A DNA stretch of 33,714 nucleotides, taken from positions 1 through 33,714 of the forward strand of contig JAEYRB010000064.1 in NCBI GenBank assembly GCA_023409735.1, read 5' to 3'. The notes below the pieces were generated by a model that was not told the DNA's origin, searched no databases, and saw only the letters and a program-made list of their open reading frames with translations. The position numbers were made by a program, and so were the translations under genes. Positions 1 to 9,300 of this stretch are shown here, one piece after another (the first letter of the stretch is position 1; the number at the start of each line of letters is the position of its first letter). The DNA is from Bacillota bacterium (lineage in GTDB: Bacteria; Bacillota; Clostridia; Acetivibrionales; DTU013).

Positions 1-36
1 AAGAATTCCAAGGTCTGAAATGTTGTCATATCGAAA

Positions 37-97
37 AAAATGACATGATAACCGTTTACTCGAAGAGGTATACGAGTAACTGTTATCTTGTCATTTT
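37..97. terminator. Long imperfect hairpin, possible bidirectional terminator
   Basis: The arms AAAATGAC/GTCATTTT (37-44, 90-97), GATAAC/GTTATC (47-52, 82-87) and TTACTCG/CGAGTAA (56-62, 73-79) pair in order around a 10-base loop at 63-72. Only short internal mismatches separate them. An A-run precedes the hairpin and a T-run ends it, so it could terminate transcription on either strand, most simply for a gene that lies to the left of the window. It could also be an intergenic palindromic repeat. Confidence 0.5.
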
Positions 98-238
98 GAA
101 TAAGTTTATGCTTCTTTATCAGTGTAGATATTACATTTTCTTATATTCTCTTCTTCGTGTGCTCGCAGATAGCTGGATTATGTTGTAATACAGAATATAC
201 AAATGTTATAATAGTTGAAGTTAATGAAAACAAAAAAT

Positions 239-276
239 TATTAACCTATTGTGAAATATCGTATTTTTCACAATAG
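239..276 (+). promoter_or_regulatory. Promoter -10 followed by palindromic operator-like site
   Basis: A promoter-like TTGAAG (215-220), 18-bp spacer and TATTAA (239-244) is followed one base later by an inverted repeat with 11-bp arms. The arms CTATTGTGAAA (246-256) and TTTCACAATAG (266-276) flank a 9-base centre. The palindrome would cover the transcription start, which is where a repressor usually binds. A second promoter candidate lies upstream (TTGTAA 183-188, TATAAT 207-212). Nearly the same promoter-palindrome arrangement recurs at 27665-27725. The repressor is unknown; the site could instead form an RNA hairpin at the 5' end of the transcript. Confidence 0.55.
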
Positions 277-341
277 ATGATGAAAGTAAATAATTGATTC
301 TGTAATAATTTTTTGAAAAATCAGAATTTTGGAGGTATATA

Positions 342-875
342 ATGCCGTATGCAGTTGTAGGTTACTTCGATAAATTTACTGATGAGAAGATCAAACTATT
401 ATGGACGGGCATGAAAGATGCTGGTGTCGATGATTATTTGATTCGTTCAGAGAATAATCCACATTTCAAATTTGCAATGTACAAAGATATAAGTGTAAAT
501 CATGTTGAACAGACACTCCATTCAATAACAAAAACCATAGAAAGGATACCCGTTCAATTTAAGACATATAGCTTTTATCCAAATGAAAAGCCGTTCATTT
601 GCATTGATATTGCAGTGACGCATTTAATTCTGGACTTACAAGCTGAAATCAGGAACAAATGTGACCAATTTGGAACGTTATATGATAATAATTATTTTGA
701 CCAAGGTATTTGGAAACCAGATTGTCAATTAACTATTCATATTGAAAAGGATAAGCTAAAAAGGTCAATTGATTTTCTATCAAATATGGAATTACCAATT
801 GACGGGATAGTAGAGCGAATTGGATTGATTGAATTTCATCCTGCAAAACAGTTATTTTCATATACGTTAAAGTGA
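342..875 (+). CDS. 2'-5' RNA ligase-like (2H phosphoesterase superfamily) protein, degenerate motifs
   Basis: This 177-residue protein has the size and layout of small bacterial 2H phosphoesterases, which act on cyclic or 2'-5' RNA phosphodiesters. It has two repeated halves, each with a would-be H-x-T/S motif. The first half has PHFKF (His41, but Lys43 where Thr or Ser is expected). The second has W-K-P-D-C-Q-L-T at 124-131, matching the usual W-x-P-H-x-T-L pattern except that His is replaced (Asp127). The fold assignment is therefore plausible but both catalytic motifs look damaged, so the protein may bind RNA or nucleotides without cutting them. The start is well supported by GGAGG at 331-335. 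It stands alone behind a palindromic operator-like site at 246-276. The gene is AT-rich compared with the genes that follow. Confidence 0.6.
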   Translation: MPYAVVGYFDKFTDEKIKLLWTGMKDAGVDDYLIRSENNPHFKFAMYKDISVNHVEQTLHSITKTIERIPVQFKTYSFYPNEKPFICIDIAVTHLILDLQAEIRNKCDQFGTLYDNNYFDQGIWKPDCQLTIHIEKDKLKRSIDFLSNMELPIDGIVERIGLIEFHPAKQLFSYTLK

Positions 876-1285
876 ATCACATTTATTATAATGAGAATAA
901 GATATTGTTGAAAAGGAAATATAATACCTGATTGAAACGTTACCTAAAAATGATGGATATTGAGCTATTGGATGGGGAAAGAATTTTATATAAAAAACCT
1001 GGCTTGGTCTTCATTTGAATTATTTATTTTCTATTGCCTACTTGGCTTGGTAGCTCCTCATTTACGTAAATTGTTAGTGTACAAAATAAAGAATAGTATT
1101 ATATTTATTATTTTTCGAAAGAGTTTTTCTTTAATCAAAAATTTACTACAAGCCCAATATGTTATAATACAGCTTATTAGTTGTATTATTTTAAGTATGT
1201 CTATGGATTATGATTGCCTGTAGTACTAGTTAGAAGAAAACACCTAAAAAATGTACCAAAAGAAGAAAGGCTAAGTAATAAAAAT
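876..1285. other. AT-rich stretch without a confident gene
   Basis: About 410 bases separate the 2H-like gene from the transporter. A TTG-initiated frame of 87 codons (960-1223) encodes a hydrophobic peptide, but it has no ribosome binding site, no recognisable family and strongly AT-biased sequence, so it is not called. A TATAAT hexamer at 1163-1168 could be the -10 of the transporter gene, though no convincing -35 was found. Nothing else was recognised. Confidence 0.4.
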
Positions 1286-2212
1286 ATGAATAAGAAGCTG
1301 AGAGCAGATATACTGCTTATTTTGATCACGATGATTTGGGGAGCATCGTTCCCCTTGATGAAGATAGTGCTCGCATACATACCCGCATATGCATATCTTA
1401 CGCTGAGGTTCCTGCTTGCAGGAATAGTGCTGGCTGTTGTTTTTCACAGACGATTGGCTCGTCTCAGCTGGCGGGCTCTACTATATGGGTGCATTATAGG
1501 TCTGTTTATGTTTGGTGGAATGGCATTTCAGGTGGTAGGACTTTATACGACCACCGCATCAAACTCCGGCTTTATAACAGGCCTAAATGTTGTAATAGTA
1601 CCTATGATAGCTGCGGTCCTTCTTAAGAAGAAACCGGACAGAGCTTCTCTCATAGGTGTATTGATGGCTTTTGCCGGCCTGTTTTTTCTGTCGGGAGGGC
1701 TTAGCTTCAGCTTCAATTCAGGAGATTTTCTGACATTTCTCTGTGCTATCTGCTGGGCTTTGCAGATCATTGCCATTGATAAGTTCACTGAGTCGGAAGA
1801 CCCTGTGGTTCTAGCAGTTATACAGCTTTTTTTTGTCGGAATAGCAAGCTCTGCTTTTTGGATGATAGCAGATGTGGGTAAGCCACTGATCATTAATAAA
1901 ACAGTGATCTTCATACTGCTTTTTACAGCTATGCTCGGCTCTGCTCTGGGGTTTGGGGGACAGACAATAGCACAGAAGTACACGACCCCGGCGCATACAG
2001 CACTGATATTTACAGCTGAGCCGGTCTTTGCGGCGATTTTTGCTATGGTGATACCAAATGCGGAGGGCGTTACTGAAATGCCTTCTTTGATAAAGGCTGT
2101 GGGTTGTCTGCTTATACTGTCAGGTATGCTGATATCAGAGATGAAGCTTGGACAGAAGAAGCCTGATTCAAATGTAACAGCCTCCATTGGCGTTGAACAG
2201 AGACTAAACTGA
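1286..2212 (+). CDS. EamA-family (DMT superfamily) transporter
   Basis: The protein is a polytopic membrane protein of about 308 residues with two homologous EamA halves of roughly five membrane segments each, the usual drug/metabolite transporter layout. The first segment holds the typical MIWGASFPLMK pattern, and the second half has the family-typical GSALGFGGQTIAQKYT and TAEPVFAAIFAM patterns near the C terminus. Family members export amino acids, nucleobases or drugs; the substrate cannot be told from sequence. The frame is open back to a TTG at 1214, but ATG at 1286 (MNKKLRADI) is the more likely start because the first membrane segment follows directly. The upstream AGAAAGG (1264-1270) is rather far from it, so translation may be weak. 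The gene appears to be monocistronic; no hairpin terminator is obvious after the stop. Confidence 0.85.
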   Translation: MNKKLRADILLILITMIWGASFPLMKIVLAYIPAYAYLTLRFLLAGIVLAVVFHRRLARLSWRALLYGCIIGLFMFGGMAFQVVGLYTTTASNSGFITGLNVVIVPMIAAVLLKKKPDRASLIGVLMAFAGLFFLSGGLSFSFNSGDFLTFLCAICWALQIIAIDKFTESEDPVVLAVIQLFFVGIASSAFWMIADVGKPLIINKTVIFILLFTAMLGSALGFGGQTIAQKYTTPAHTALIFTAEPVFAAIFAMVIPNAEGVTEMPSLIKAVGCLLILSGMLISEMKLGQKKPDSNVTASIGVEQRLN

Positions 2213-2555
2213 TAGTTGTGAGCATCAAACAGATGAATCCTTTGTTTTTGTGCAATTTTTCAACTTTGGTGTACAAAATATTGCCTTAATTTACATAATA
2301 AATGCCATTATGGTGCTAAACATTGAATTGTTACATTAAATATTATCCCAAACTTAAAATTCTGCACAGCCGTCTGCACCAAACTTGAAATTTTGCTCAT
2401 TTTTGTCATTAAATTTCTATTTTTTCAATAAATTCGCACCATACTTGAAATTTTGAACACCTTTGAACCTTTTTATGGGAGACGTCTCAAAATTGAAAAG
2501 ATTCACAAAGGTATGACTGTTTGCATCTTTTATATTCATTTTATAAATACTTAAA
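2213..2555. repeat. Repeat cluster A: ~24-bp repeats in both orientations
   Basis: This non-coding stretch contains at least four copies of a ~24-bp motif close to TGCANAATTTCAA(C/G)TTTGGTGCA. One copy reads on the plus strand (2250-2273). Three read on the minus strand (2347-2368, 2375-2399, 2435-2460), and a weaker fifth may lie at 2485-2508. The copies therefore point inward from both sides, like the multiple transposase sites at the ends of IS21-, Tn7- or Mu-type elements. No transposase gene lies between them, so this may be a miniature non-autonomous element. A related cluster lies at 11661-11897. Confidence 0.6.
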
Positions 2556-2564
2556 TGTTATAAT
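2556..2564 (+). promoter_or_regulatory. Extended -10 promoter element for addBA
   Basis: TGTTATAAT is an extended -10 (TG, one base, TATAAT), which often works without a good -35. The best -35 candidate, TTCATT at 2535-2540 with an 18-bp spacer, is weak. The site lies 70 bases before addB and directly after repeat cluster A. Confidence 0.4.
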
Positions 2565-2634
2565 TAATATAGCGTTTATTAGTAGTTATTATTCGTAATT
2601 CCATAGCGGCGTATGCTGCGAGTTAGGAGGTATC

Positions 2635-5600
2635 ATGAGGCTTAGAATCATATATGGCCGTGCCGGAAGCGGAAAATCAACCTTCTGCCTGGATGAGATC
2701 AAGAAAGGACTTGACAGCGGAGAAAAACATCCACTTGTGTTGATTGTACCTGAACAGTTTTCTCTGCAGGCTGAAAAAAATCTTTCTGGAATCGACAGTA
2801 CATCAGGTATATTCAGAGCGGAAGTCCTAAGCTTCAGACGAATGGCCTTCAGAGTTTTCAGCGAGGTGGGAGGCATATCGAGAAAGCATCTTGCTGCTGC
2901 AGGAAAGAGTATGCTGCTATTTCGTATACTTGACAAGGTCGGAGACCAGCTGAAAATGTTTTCCGGGTCAGTGGCCAGGAAGGGCTTCACCCAAACACTG
3001 TCAGATGCCATTACTGAATTCAAACGCTATGATATATCGCCGCAGCAGCTTATTGATGCGGCTGCCGCTTTGAAGGACGGCCTTCCTTTGAAGGATAAGC
3101 TATCTGACCTGTCACTTATTTATGAACAATTTGAAGAACTGCTGCATCAAAACTACATGGATGCTGATGATGATTTGGTGGAGCTTTATAATAAGCTCGA
3201 TAAATCTACACAGTTTGATAACGCAGAAATATGGATAGATGAGTTCTCAGGCTTCACGCCACAGGAGTACAAGGTTATCACAAAGCTGCTAAGAAAGGCT
3301 GCTCGCGTAACTGTATGCCTGTGTACTGATTGTATATCCGACGAATCGGGAAATGCGGCTCCCATGATATTTGCACCTGTGCGCAAAACTGCTGCAAAGC
3401 TTTTACGGATGGCCAAATCAGAGGGAATACCGGTAGAAAGACCGGTAAGCCTCGACTTAATGGCGTTACCCGAAGGGCTACAGCAAAAAGGTGAACGGGG
3501 CTCGGAGCACTCGAGACTTTCATTTGCGAACTCAGATGGGACGGTAAGGCAGTATTGTGTAAGATTTTCTGCCTCTGAGGAGCTGGGACATCTGGAAAGA
3601 AACTTCTATAAATATCCGTGTGTAAAATATAAAAAATCCTCCGGCGATGTAGTGCTATGCTCAACCTCCGGCATATATTCTGAGGTTGAGGAGGTTGCCA
3701 GAGATATAATACGACTTTGCAGGGACGAGGGCTACAGGTATAGAGACATTGCTGTTACTATGAGAAACCCCGACAGCTATAGGGGTATTGTCAAAAGTGT
3801 TTTCATGAGATATAACATTCCTTTCTTTTTTGACGGAAAACGCAATGTTGACGGTAATCCTCTTGTTGTATTCATTTTGTCGGCACTTGATATATTTAAA
3901 AACAACTGGTCCTATGAGGCAGTATTTAGATATGCCAAGACAGGACTCACAGGCCTTGAAAGGGAAGAACTCGACCTGCTGGAAAATTACGTTCTGGCCA
4001 ATGGCATAAGAGGAAATGCGTGGACGCGCAAAGAAGATTGGACATATCCTGTAGATCAATCATTTAAGAAAGACAGAGCTTCACAAGTTGACGACATCAG
4101 GCTTGTCAGAATCAATGCTGCCAGAAGAAGGCTTACGGCGCCTCTGACAGCCTTTAGGGAAAAGACAAAGGGCGGGGCCAGTGCCATGCAATTTTGTACT
4201 TCATTATTTGACCTGCTTTGCGAAACGGGAAATGATAAAAGGCTGGAAGAGCTTTCAGCCAGGTTTGCACGAGAAGGCAGGTTAGAAAAGGCAGATGAGT
4301 ACAGGCAGGTCTGGAATATTACAATGGATGTGTTCTCGCAGATAGTTGAGGTGCTCGGTAATGAAGAAATGGGTACAGAACGGTTTTCTGAAATACTGGC
4401 AGCAGGCTTTGAAGGTCACAAGCTCGGACTTATCCCTCCTGCTATAGATCAGGTGCTTGCAGGCAGTATTGAAAGAGCAAGAAGCCACGATATTAAGGCA
4501 ATGTATATACTTGGGGCGAATGAGGGCGTTCTTCCCGGGACAAAGGGCGATGAAGGACTTATTTCCGATATGGACAGAGACAGCCTTCAGACGTTTGGAA
4601 TGGAGCTGGCAGGAAACTCAGCCAGCAGGTGCATGGAAGAAAGATTCATGGTATATATGGCTCTCGCAACTCCCTCCAGATATCTGTGGATCAGTTTTCC
4701 CACAGCTGATAGGGACGGCAGGGCACTGAGACCTTCAAGAGTTATTTCCGAGGTGAAGAGGATACTTCCTCATGTAGTTGAAAAGAATAATGCGGTGCAG
4801 CAGCAAGATGCAAATGCACCCCAGCCGGCTGCTCTTGAACCATCCTTTGATGAGCTTGCCTTACAGCTGAGAAAGCGTTATGATGGCGAAGAAATCCATG
4901 ATGGTTGGAGATATATCTACAAGTGGTTTGTAAACAATGAAAAATGGCATGAAAAATGCTTAAAAATACTAAGTGCTCTTAGCTATACAAATCAGCCCGG
5001 AAAGCTTTCTCCGGATATTGCCGCCAGACTTTACGGAAGGCCCATTTTCACCAGTGTCTCCCGTATGGAGGCTTACACCTCATGTCCGTTTTCATATTAC
5101 ATAAAGTATGGGCTTAAGGCAAAGGAAAGAAAAATGTACAGATTTGATCCTGTAGATTCCGGCACATTCATGCACAGTATAATAGACAGCTTCTCAAGGC
5201 TGCTGGTCAAAAAGGGAATGAGCTGGCGTGGCCTTGATATAGGATGGTGCAGTGTGCAGATTTCAGAGCTTGTGGATGATGAGCTGGACAAAATGGAAGA
5301 AAGCATACTAAAAAGCAGTAAGCGTTATGTTTACCTTTCCGAAAGGCTTAAGAGGACTATTTTGAAGGCTGTTATGCTAATAAGCAAACACATCAGTTCA
5401 GGCAGCTTTGAACCATCAGGCTATGAGGTGGAATTCAGTGATGACGGCAGGTATCCGCCTATAGCTGTTGAGCTCCCATCAGGCGAGCTTGTAAAAATGA
5501 CAGGCAGGATAGATAGAATCGATTCTATTGTGAATGAGGATGGTACATATCTGAGAATAATCGATTACAAGTCAGGAAACAAAGCCCTTAAGCTGGCAGA

Positions 5601-6309
5601 CGTATATTATGGACTGCAGCTCCAGTTAGTTACATATCTGGACGCTGTTTTGGGGAATGAAAGCGAAGTATCAGGAAAAAGAGAGGCAGCTGGACGAACC
5701 GATGCAGATACTACAGACATAAATAAAAAAGCAGATGTGAGAAAGTCGCTGCCTGCAGGCGTGTTATATTTCAGGCTCGATGACCCATTAATACGGTGCG
5801 GCAGAGACAGTACTAATGAGGCTATTGAAAAAGCAATAATGAAGGAGCTTAGAATGAAGGGCCTCATACTGGCTGACGTAAAGCTGATAAGAGAAATGGA
5901 CAGTCAGATAAATGGAGATTCACTTATCATTCCTGCAAGGGTGAATAAGGATGGCACACTGGGAAGATCCTCGGCAGCTACAGCAGATCAGTTTAATGTG
6001 CTAAGGGATTACGTTCGAAAGCTTCTGGTAGAAATAGGGAGCGGAATAATCAGTGGAAATGTGGCGATAAACCCATACAAGAAGCGTACAATGACAGCAT
6101 GTACTTACTGCGGTTTCAGCTCTGTATGCCAGTTTGACACAGCTATCAGGGATAATAGATATAGATTAATGCCTGAGGTTAGTGAGGATGAACTTTGGAA
6201 CAGTATGAGAGGCGAGAAGACTGCAGTTCCCGGCAGCATAGAAAGAGACGGAACTAAGTCCGGAATAAGCGACCGCTCCGGACAGGGAGGTGCAACTGAT
6301 GGCGAATAA
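2635..6309 (+). CDS. addB: ATP-dependent helicase/deoxyribonuclease subunit B (AddB)
   Basis: AddB is the second subunit of the AddAB helicase-nuclease, which resects double-strand breaks and loads RecA in Firmicutes. The 1224-residue protein has the usual length. The N terminus holds the Walker A motif GRAGSGKST (residues 8-16). The C-terminal nuclease domain shows GRIDRID (957-963) and DYK (977-979), whose Asp and Lys residues bind metal and cut one strand. Four cysteines, C817 in TSCPFSYY and C1156, C1159, C1165 in the CxxCxxxxxC tail, match the AddB 4Fe-4S cluster that clamps the nuclease domain. Two short variable inserts are visible, around residues 722-736 and 1023-1042. GGAGG at 2626-2630 supports the ATG. 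The stop overlaps the start of addA, so the two are translationally coupled. High confidence. Confidence 0.97.
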   Translation: MRLRIIYGRAGSGKSTFCLDEIKKGLDSGEKHPLVLIVPEQFSLQAEKNLSGIDSTSGIFRAEVLSFRRMAFRVFSEVGGISRKHLAAAGKSMLLFRILDKVGDQLKMFSGSVARKGFTQTLSDAITEFKRYDISPQQLIDAAAALKDGLPLKDKLSDLSLIYEQFEELLHQNYMDADDDLVELYNKLDKSTQFDNAEIWIDEFSGFTPQEYKVITKLLRKAARVTVCLCTDCISDESGNAAPMIFAPVRKTAAKLLRMAKSEGIPVERPVSLDLMALPEGLQQKGERGSEHSRLSFANSDGTVRQYCVRFSASEELGHLERNFYKYPCVKYKKSSGDVVLCSTSGIYSEVEEVARDIIRLCRDEGYRYRDIAVTMRNPDSYRGIVKSVFMRYNIPFFFDGKRNVDGNPLVVFILSALDIFKNNWSYEAVFRYAKTGLTGLEREELDLLENYVLANGIRGNAWTRKEDWTYPVDQSFKKDRASQVDDIRLVRINAARRRLTAPLTAFREKTKGGASAMQFCTSLFDLLCETGNDKRLEELSARFAREGRLEKADEYRQVWNITMDVFSQIVEVLGNEEMGTERFSEILAAGFEGHKLGLIPPAIDQVLAGSIERARSHDIKAMYILGANEGVLPGTKGDEGLISDMDRDSLQTFGMELAGNSASRCMEERFMVYMALATPSRYLWISFPTADRDGRALRPSRVISEVKRILPHVVEKNNAVQQQDANAPQPAALEPSFDELALQLRKRYDGEEIHDGWRYIYKWFVNNEKWHEKCLKILSALSYTNQPGKLSPDIAARLYGRPIFTSVSRMEAYTSCPFSYYIKYGLKAKERKMYRFDPVDSGTFMHSIIDSFSRLLVKKGMSWRGLDIGWCSVQISELVDDELDKMEESILKSSKRYVYLSERLKRTILKAVMLISKHISSGSFEPSGYEVEFSDDGRYPPIAVELPSGELVKMTGRIDRIDSIVNEDGTYLRIIDYKSGNKALKLADVYYGLQLQLVTYLDAVLGNESEVSGKREAAGRTDADTTDINKKADVRKSLPAGVLYFRLDDPLIRCGRDSTNEAIEKAIMKELRMKGLILADVKLIREMDSQINGDSLIIPARVNKDGTLGRSSAATADQFNVLRDYVRKLLVEIGSGIISGNVAINPYKKRTMTACTYCGFSSVCQFDTAIRDNRYRLMPEVSEDELWNSMRGEKTAVPGSIERDGTKSGISDRSGQGGATDGE

Positions 6310-9300
6310 ATGGACTAGTGAACAGCTTGATGCTATAACTCAGCGTGGCTGTAACCTTCTTGTGGCGGCTGCTGCAGGTGCAGGAAAAACTGCTGTGCTC
6401 GTAGAGAGGATAATAAGAAAGATAACTGATAGTGAGAAGCCTGTGGATATAGACAGACTCCTTGTGGTCACCTTCACTAACGCCGCTGCAACAGAGATGA
6501 GAGAGAGAATAGGAAATGCTTTAGCGGTGGCACTTGAAAAGGAACCAGCATCGGATAATCTTCAGAGGCAAATGGCTTTGCTGGACCGCTCAAGCATAAT
6601 GACTATCCATTCCTTCTGCCTTGAGGTGGTGAGAGGTCATTTCCATTCCCTCGGATTGGATCCGGCCTTCCGCATTGCTGACGAAACTGAGAGCACATTA
6701 ATGAAGCTTGAGATATTGGATAAGCTTTTTGAAGATAAATATGAGAATGAGTCTGAAGACAGCGCATTTTTCAAGCTTGTGGAAAGCTACGGAGGCGGCA
6801 GGGATGATAGTTCTCTCAGAGATACTGTACTTGCTCTGCATCGCTTCACCAGGAGCAGCCCATGGCCCGAGCAATGGCTTGCCGCCCAGGCAGAAGCTTA
6901 CAGCCCTAGCGCTTCTGCCTGCCTGAGCAGCACCCCGTGGGCTCGTGTGCTGCTCAGCAGCGCGGCCGCCGAGTTGCAAGGCCTGTTGGCCTTGCTTGAA
7001 AAGACGGCCGCGCGGGCAAGCCGGGCGCAGGGCCTTGAGCCGTACTGCGGCGTCCTTGCAGATGATATGCAGCAGCTTCAAGGACTCCTGGAGATATGCA
7101 CGAGAGCGTTAAGCGCATTTGATGAAATGGATAAAAGTTTGGTTGACATAAACAACGCAGACAGCAGAGACATCGAAGCTAACATGGAAAGTATTAATTC
7201 TGAAGACAAAGTAGATGGAGCGGACGGTGCAGGCGGCACATGTAGAGCAAGTGGCAAAGGCAGAATTAACGGTATAGCAATTGATTGGGATACAATACAT
7301 GAAGCTTTTTCAGCGTATCAGCCGGCGAGACTTCCAAGATGTCAAAAGGATGCCGATCCTGAGGCTCAGGAGGATGTCAAGGGGATAAGAAGCTTCGTTA
7401 AGGATAAGGTGAAAAAGCTTTGTGAAGGCGGTTTTAATGAATCAGCCGAAGAGATAGAGGCTGATTTCAGAACGATCTATCCTTTGTTCAGATATCTGGC
7501 GGAATTAGTTAATGAATTTGACCAAAGCTTTTCACAAAAAAAGCAGGAGAAAGGTCTTGTGGACTTTAATGATCTTGAACATTATTGTCTCAGAATACTG
7601 ATCAGGGACGGCATACCTACAGAGGCTGCAGAAGAGCTGAGAAAGAAGTATGAAGAAATATTGATTGACGAGTATCAGGATAGCAATCTGATTCAGGAAC
7701 TCATTCTTGGAACCGTATCAGGGAACAAGGATGGTATACATAATGTATTTATGGTGGGCGATGTAAAACAAAGCATATATAGATTCAGGCAGGCAAAGCC
7801 CGAGCTTTTCCTGTCCAAATATGCAGCCTATCCGCGTGAAAAGGGTTTTGATTCGAGAGCTATAACTTTATATAAAAACTTTAGGAGCCGGGCTCAGGTA
7901 ATTAATGGCGTGAACTTTATATTCAGGCAGATAATGTCTGAAATAGTTGGGGAGCTGGATTATACAGAGAAAGAGGCATTAAATCCCGGAGCTGTTTTTG
8001 AAGAACCCGAATTTAAATGTCAAACAGGGGGACCTATTGAGCTGAATATTATCGACACGACCTCGGAAAGAGAAGAAATCTTGCCCGGGGAATATGTGTT
8101 CAATGACGTATGTGAAGAAGGCTGTAGCTATAACATAAATGACGGAAATAATAAACAGCAACTAAACAAGCATGATATAAGCAAATTGAATGATGAGAAT
8201 GAAAGCGACAAGCAGTATATAAAGCAGTGTGTGAGTGAGCCCAGAGCAGATAGACGGGATACAAGCAAGCTGAAAATGGATAAGCCCGAGAGCAGCACAG
8301 ACAGCAGTGATGAGCCCGAAGAGGAAGCTATTGACAATATACAAACTGAAGCAAGAATTGTGGGAAAGAGGATCCAAAGCTTAACATCACATTCAGATAG
8401 CGGTCTGATGGTGTATGATAAAATATCCGACGGATACAGACATGCTCAGTATAAGGACATTGTGATACTCATGAGAGCAACAAAGGGCTGGGCAGATGCA
8501 TTTACAGATGAACTCGCGGCTATGGGTATACCTGCTTATGCTGATGTAGGGCTTGGCTATTTCAGGACGGTAGAGGTAGAAACTATGCTATCTTTGCTTC
8601 AAATCATTGATAATCCAATGCAGGATATACCTATGCTGGCAGTACTTAGATCGCCTATATGTGGATTTTCAGCAGACGAGCTTGCAGAAATAAGACTGGC
8701 TGATAGAAACGTTTCTGTTTATGAGGCAATGAAGCTGCTGACTGGAATAAATATGCAGGATGACTGCGGTGACGGCTGCGACATGGGCGGCAGAGCTGAC
8801 TCCGAAGGCAGCCACGAAGGCAGCCACGAAGACAGCTACGATGGCACCCACGAAGACGTCCACAACGGCAGCTACGAAGACAGCCACGAAGACGTCCACA
8901 ACGACACCCACAACGGTAGCCACGAAGACAGCTATTGGGATACATTAAAGCAACAGTCCGGCAAAGACACAGACAGCTGGAAGTGCGATGAAAAGGTGTA
9001 TGCGAGAAAGGACCAAAAGCAATATGGGAATGGTATAAACTTCAAAGACAGTGAAGATAATCTAGTCAATGTGAAGCGCAAAACTGCAGATTTTTTAAGA
9101 AAACTGTGGCAATGGAGGGATATAGCCGAATTTTTACCTACCGATGAGCTTGTATGGCAGCTGATGAATGAAACAGGTTATTACAGTTATGTGGGAGTAT
9201 TGCCGGGAGGGCCTGAGCGACAAGCTAACCTGAGAATACTCTTTGAAAGAGCACGACAGTATGAGGAAACAAGCTATAAAGGACTATTCAATTTTATTAA

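Noticed and set aside
960..1223. Hydrophobic 87-codon frame starting with TTG
   Set aside because: No ribosome binding site, no recognisable family and strong AT bias; more likely chance.
8655..8948. Cysteine/arginine-rich and threonine-rich frames on both strands over the addA repeat
   Set aside because: They are out-of-frame readings of the 12-bp repeat inside a well-supported gene.
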